Below, one piece after another: positions 41,991-43,951 of a stretch of DNA of 43,951 bases; positions within the stretch are counted from its first letter, which is position 1, and every line of letters starts with the position of its first letter. This stretch comes from UBA1443 sp964445745 (lineage in GTDB: Bacteria; Omnitrophota; Omnitrophia; Omnitrophales; Aquincolibacteriaceae). Where the stretch lies: assembly GCA_964445745.1 (NCBI GenBank), contig CAYULU010000011.1, positions 1 through 43,951 of the forward strand, given 5' to 3'. The translations under genes and the position numbers were made by a program. Below the pieces are notes generated by a model. It saw only the letters and a list, made by a program, of their open reading frames with translations, was not told the DNA's origin and did not search any database.

Positions 41991-42995
41991 TTAACCGCGT
42001 TCCACAATCACATGATCGCCTTCGATGATTTCTGAAAGACCCAATGCATTCAATAATGATACGCCCGCCACTCCAGGGTAAACCTGCTCTACTTTTCCCC
42101 TTGTAATAACTTTTCCATTTTTAAAAAACTGAACCCCCTGACCCGTACGAACCCCGTGCCTGGAACCGACATCGACTATGATAAATGCGTATCGGCTATT
42201 TACGGTAATCACTTTACCCGATATCGTTTCCGGGGCCTCCGGAGCGGACGGCGTCACCGCAACGGCCGCCAGCTCTTTATATTGCTCCGCATCCCGCTGG
42301 GTCATCGCTAATTGAGTCCCAAGATCCCGCAACGTAGTCTCGCGTTGAACCAGGGTTTTCTGTAAAGTATCGATCTCGTTCTGATAACGCAGGGCAAGCC
42401 GAAAAACTTCGTCCCGATATTCTTTTGAGTCCAGACGAGAGACAACGGCATCCTCCCGGCGCTCCTGCAAATTTCCCCTCAAATCCATTAATTGTTCTTT
42501 CAATTGCCGGATGGTCTTTTCCTGATTCAGAAGAATGTTCTCCCAGGCCGCCTGGCCTTCATTCCCAAGTCCCGCATCCGGTATCAATGCCAACCCGCGA
42601 TCCGTGCCCTGAACCCATAAATAAAGTGACGCTCCCGCCACCAACCAGGGGATCAGTACCCATACTCCCCGCCAGGCAGACTTCCGGCCCGGCTTGCGCT
42701 CGTGGGAATCGGAGGCTTTTTCTTGAAGATGTTGAGGTCCCGCGTCAATATTAAAATCAGATTTTGAAGTGCAAGGGGCGAGGGGGATTTTCAATTGAAC
42801 AAGCTTTTCTTCGGTCCGGAGATGCTCCCGGATTTTATGGAGGTCGCGCTTGCGTAAAAACCTGGAACTGGTTTTCACTAGGTAGGGTAAAACCCTCCAA
42901 GAGGATCGGGGAGCTTTCCTGTTTGAATTCGCAAGAGAAGATGTCTCGGCCTGTTCCATGACCCCTTGCGGATTATCCGGTCGCGTTTCACTCAA
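41991..42995 (-). CDS. Single-pass protein with coiled coil and MreC-like beta domain
   Basis: The 334-residue protein has a basic cytoplasmic N-terminus of about 105 residues, a membrane helix (about 109-128: V-L-I-P-W-L-V-A-G-A-S-L-Y-L-W-V), and a coiled coil (about 150-245). The C-terminal beta domain (about 258-334) has I-T-V-N-S-R-Y-A-F-I-I-V-D-V-G-S-R-H-G-V and G-Q-G-V-Q-F-F-K-N-G, like MreC-type barrels. A TTG start (42995) is used because AAGGA lies 9 nt upstream; an ATG at 42959 has a badly spaced site. It directly precedes the PilM-PilN gene by 31 nt, so it may be an accessory of the secretion machine. No named homologue is recognised. Confidence 0.8.
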   Translation of the reverse strand: MSETRPDNPQGVMEQAETSSLANSNRKAPRSSWRVLPYLVKTSSRFLRKRDLHKIREHLRTEEKLVQLKIPLAPCTSKSDFNIDAGPQHLQEKASDSHERKPGRKSAWRGVWVLIPWLVAGASLYLWVQGTDRGLALIPDAGLGNEGQAAWENILLNQEKTIRQLKEQLMDLRGNLQERREDAVVSRLDSKEYRDEVFRLALRYQNEIDTLQKTLVQRETTLRDLGTQLAMTQRDAEQYKELAAVAVTPSAPEAPETISGKVITVNSRYAFIIVDVGSRHGVRTGQGVQFFKNGKVITRGKVEQVYPGVAGVSLLNALGLSEIIEGDHVIVERG

Positions 42996-43082
42996 GATCT
43001 GATTTCCTTATCCTGGACAAGTCGGATGTATTGATCGGGTCGAATTATATTACACCAGGTTCCACTTCAGAAATCATTTTTT

Positions 43083-43100
43083 AAAAACACCAAGTGGGTG
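43083..43100 (-). terminator. Weak hairpin after the zinc-ribbon gene
   Basis: On the minus strand CACC-CACTT-GGTG followed by TTTTTAA lies 12 nt after the stop at 43112. The stem is only four base pairs, so it is a weak candidate. The rest of 42996-43111 shows no gene. Confidence 0.35.
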
Positions 43101-43111
43101 CTGACCGTTTC

Positions 43112-43669
43112 TCACTTCTTTTTTTTAGTTTTTCTGACCACGGTAGACTTTGATTTTTTCTTCGCGGATACCGCAATTTTGGGGATGCCCACGGGAGCTT
43201 GAATTTCTTGGGTGGGTACCGTTCCGTGCTGTTTGAGATGCGACGGGACGGAGACGGCAGACGCAATGTCCTTAGGACGATGACCTGCTTTCCGGATCGC
43301 CCAGCACCCGGGACAGTAAACCGGCCTATCCCCGCTCGGTTTAAAAGGAACTTCGCAAGTCTTGAGACAATCCGCACAAGTCGCCTGATAAAGCGGCCGG
43401 GGACGAGACACCTGATTTTGAGGATGAAAACTCTTATCGGGATGGATCGAAGACTGGGGAGGATGACTGACTACGGAGTTCGGAAATCCCTGGATGACCT
43501 TCCTGATTTCCGACGGGAGATTAAACACCCGGTCGGAAACCTGATCCATCTTTTGCTCCAGGGCCCCAAGCCTTTCGACGAGCTTCATCATCGCGGTCAC
43601 AAGGTCCGGCGTGACAGAATGACTGGTTTTGGAGTGTGCGATTTTCTTTATCTTCCTGGCTTTTGTCAT
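43112..43669 (-). CDS. Zinc-ribbon protein with basic tails
   Basis: The 185-residue protein begins with a basic segment, a helix that may form a coiled coil (about 20-60), a low-complexity linker, then A-T-C-A-D-C-L-K-T-C-E-V-P-F-K-P and G-D-R-P-V-Y-C-P-G-C, a CxxC...CxxC zinc-binding knuckle with K-P and R-P-V-Y-C. The tail is highly basic (K-K-K-S-K-S ... K-T-K-K-K-K). The zinc motif with C-E-V-P-F-K-P-S is common in candidate-phylum bacteria. Nucleic-acid binding is plausible from the charge, but unproven. AAAGGAGAG lies upstream. It is probably a single-gene unit. Confidence 0.82.
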   Translation of the reverse strand: MTKARKIKKIAHSKTSHSVTPDLVTAMMKLVERLGALEQKMDQVSDRVFNLPSEIRKVIQGFPNSVVSHPPQSSIHPDKSFHPQNQVSRPRPLYQATCADCLKTCEVPFKPSGDRPVYCPGCWAIRKAGHRPKDIASAVSVPSHLKQHGTVPTQEIQAPVGIPKIAVSAKKKSKSTVVRKTKKKK

Positions 43670-43703
43670 AGAGGGTTCGCTCTCCTTTGCCCGGGTTCAG
43701 TTA

Positions 43704-43806
43704 ACTTTTCAGAAAAGTCGCTAGAAGCGGTTTCACAAGTATTTCCAACCCGTTGTTTCTCAGGGAGTTGGAAAATGCAAAAGGGACTTATGAAACCGCT
43801 TCTAAC
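43704..43806 (-). other. Long nested RNA hairpin spanning the thrH stop codon
   Basis: Outer arms 43720-43740 and 43786-43806 pair over 21 positions in minus-strand RNA (19 Watson-Crick, 2 G-U). An inner arm pair TTTCCAAC/GTTGGAAA lies inside. A second small palindrome ACTTTTC-A-GAAAAGT (43704-43718) follows. There is no U tract, so it is not a standard terminator. The rest of 43670-43787 holds the ribosome site of the zinc-ribbon gene. Confidence 0.7.
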
Positions 43807-43951
43807 AATTCCTCATAAGTCCGTGTTACGGGAAATTGAGGAAATTCCTTTGTAATTCTGGAAGGCGGGCGGAAAAACACGCCGCGATCCGCCGCTTTGA
43901 GCATCGTCACGTCATTATAAGAATCCCCGGCCGCGATCACCCTGAAACCCA
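43788..43951 (-). CDS. thrH: ThrH-type phosphoserine phosphatase/homoserine phosphotransferase, C-terminal part only
   Basis: Only the last 53 residues are in the window, cut by the window edge. They read R-V-I-A-A-G-D-S-Y-N-D-V-T-M-L (HAD motif with the acidic pair), then P-x-x-I-x-x-E-F-P-Q-F-P-V and T-Y-E-E-L. This matches the C-terminus of Pseudomonas ThrH, which dephosphorylates phosphoserine and can transfer phosphate to homoserine. The last codons lie inside the long hairpin at 43704-43806. Family assignment is strong for so short a piece; the rest lies outside. Confidence 0.85.
   Translation of the reverse strand, partial: GFRVIAAGDSYNDVTMLKAADRGVFFRPPSRITKEFPQFPVTRTYEELLEAVS

Overview
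The window looks like a piece of a metagenome-assembled genome from a Gram-negative bacterium of the PVC superphylum, most likely an Omnitrophota (candidate phylum OP3) member. This is inferred, not proven. The clues are a chlamydial OmcB-like DUF11 cysteine-rich lipoprotein, a type II secretion/type IV pilus hybrid operon with a run of short major-type pseudopilins, a TolC/secretin outer-membrane apparatus, a ThrH-type phosphatase and a small basic zinc-ribbon protein. Two 100-N scaffold gaps are present. One (30261-30360) is an assembly artefact inside a single gene; the other (20653-20752) hides part of an RND pump. Almost every gene is on the minus strand; the one clear exception is at 7342-7794. 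No tRNA, rRNA, CRISPR array or insertion sequence was seen.

Region 1 (1-7.3 kb): a lipoprotein cyclophilin with its own promoter; a translationally coupled HAD phosphatase and glycerol-1-phosphate dehydrogenase pair; a 58-aa membrane protein with its own terminator; the OmcB-like lipoprotein; an MMPL/RND-type exporter; and a DUF167 protein.

Region 2 (7.3-17.2 kb): a lone plus-strand secreted protein, then a minus-strand cluster. In transcription order this encodes a START-like/acyl-ACP reductase fusion, an extended-SDR/HxxxDG-acyltransferase fusion, two sensor histidine kinases, a CheY-like receiver and RmlC. The first two fusion genes together carry what would be needed to turn acyl thioesters into aldehydes, then alcohols, then esters. 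This is the most novel-looking part of the window.

Region 3 (17.4-32.2 kb): a secreted carbohydrate-binding-like protein with a near-consensus promoter; a HAMP-only membrane protein; a TolC/MFP/RND/RND efflux operon headed by an XRE-cupin regulator; a secreted PF10091 (glycoamylase/GH144-like) hydrolase with a CBM9-like tail; and a double-receiver response regulator.

Region 4 (32.2-44 kb): a T2SS/T4P-like operon. In transcription order it encodes a MreC-like membrane protein, a PilM-PilN (GspL-like) fusion, PilO/GspM, a PilP/GspC-like protein, secretin, GspE, GspF and four pseudopilins. Upstream of it lie a zinc-ribbon protein, an unusually stable RNA hairpin, and the 3' end of thrH at the window edge. 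The secreted hydrolase next to the pseudopilins may be a substrate of this secretion system (inference).
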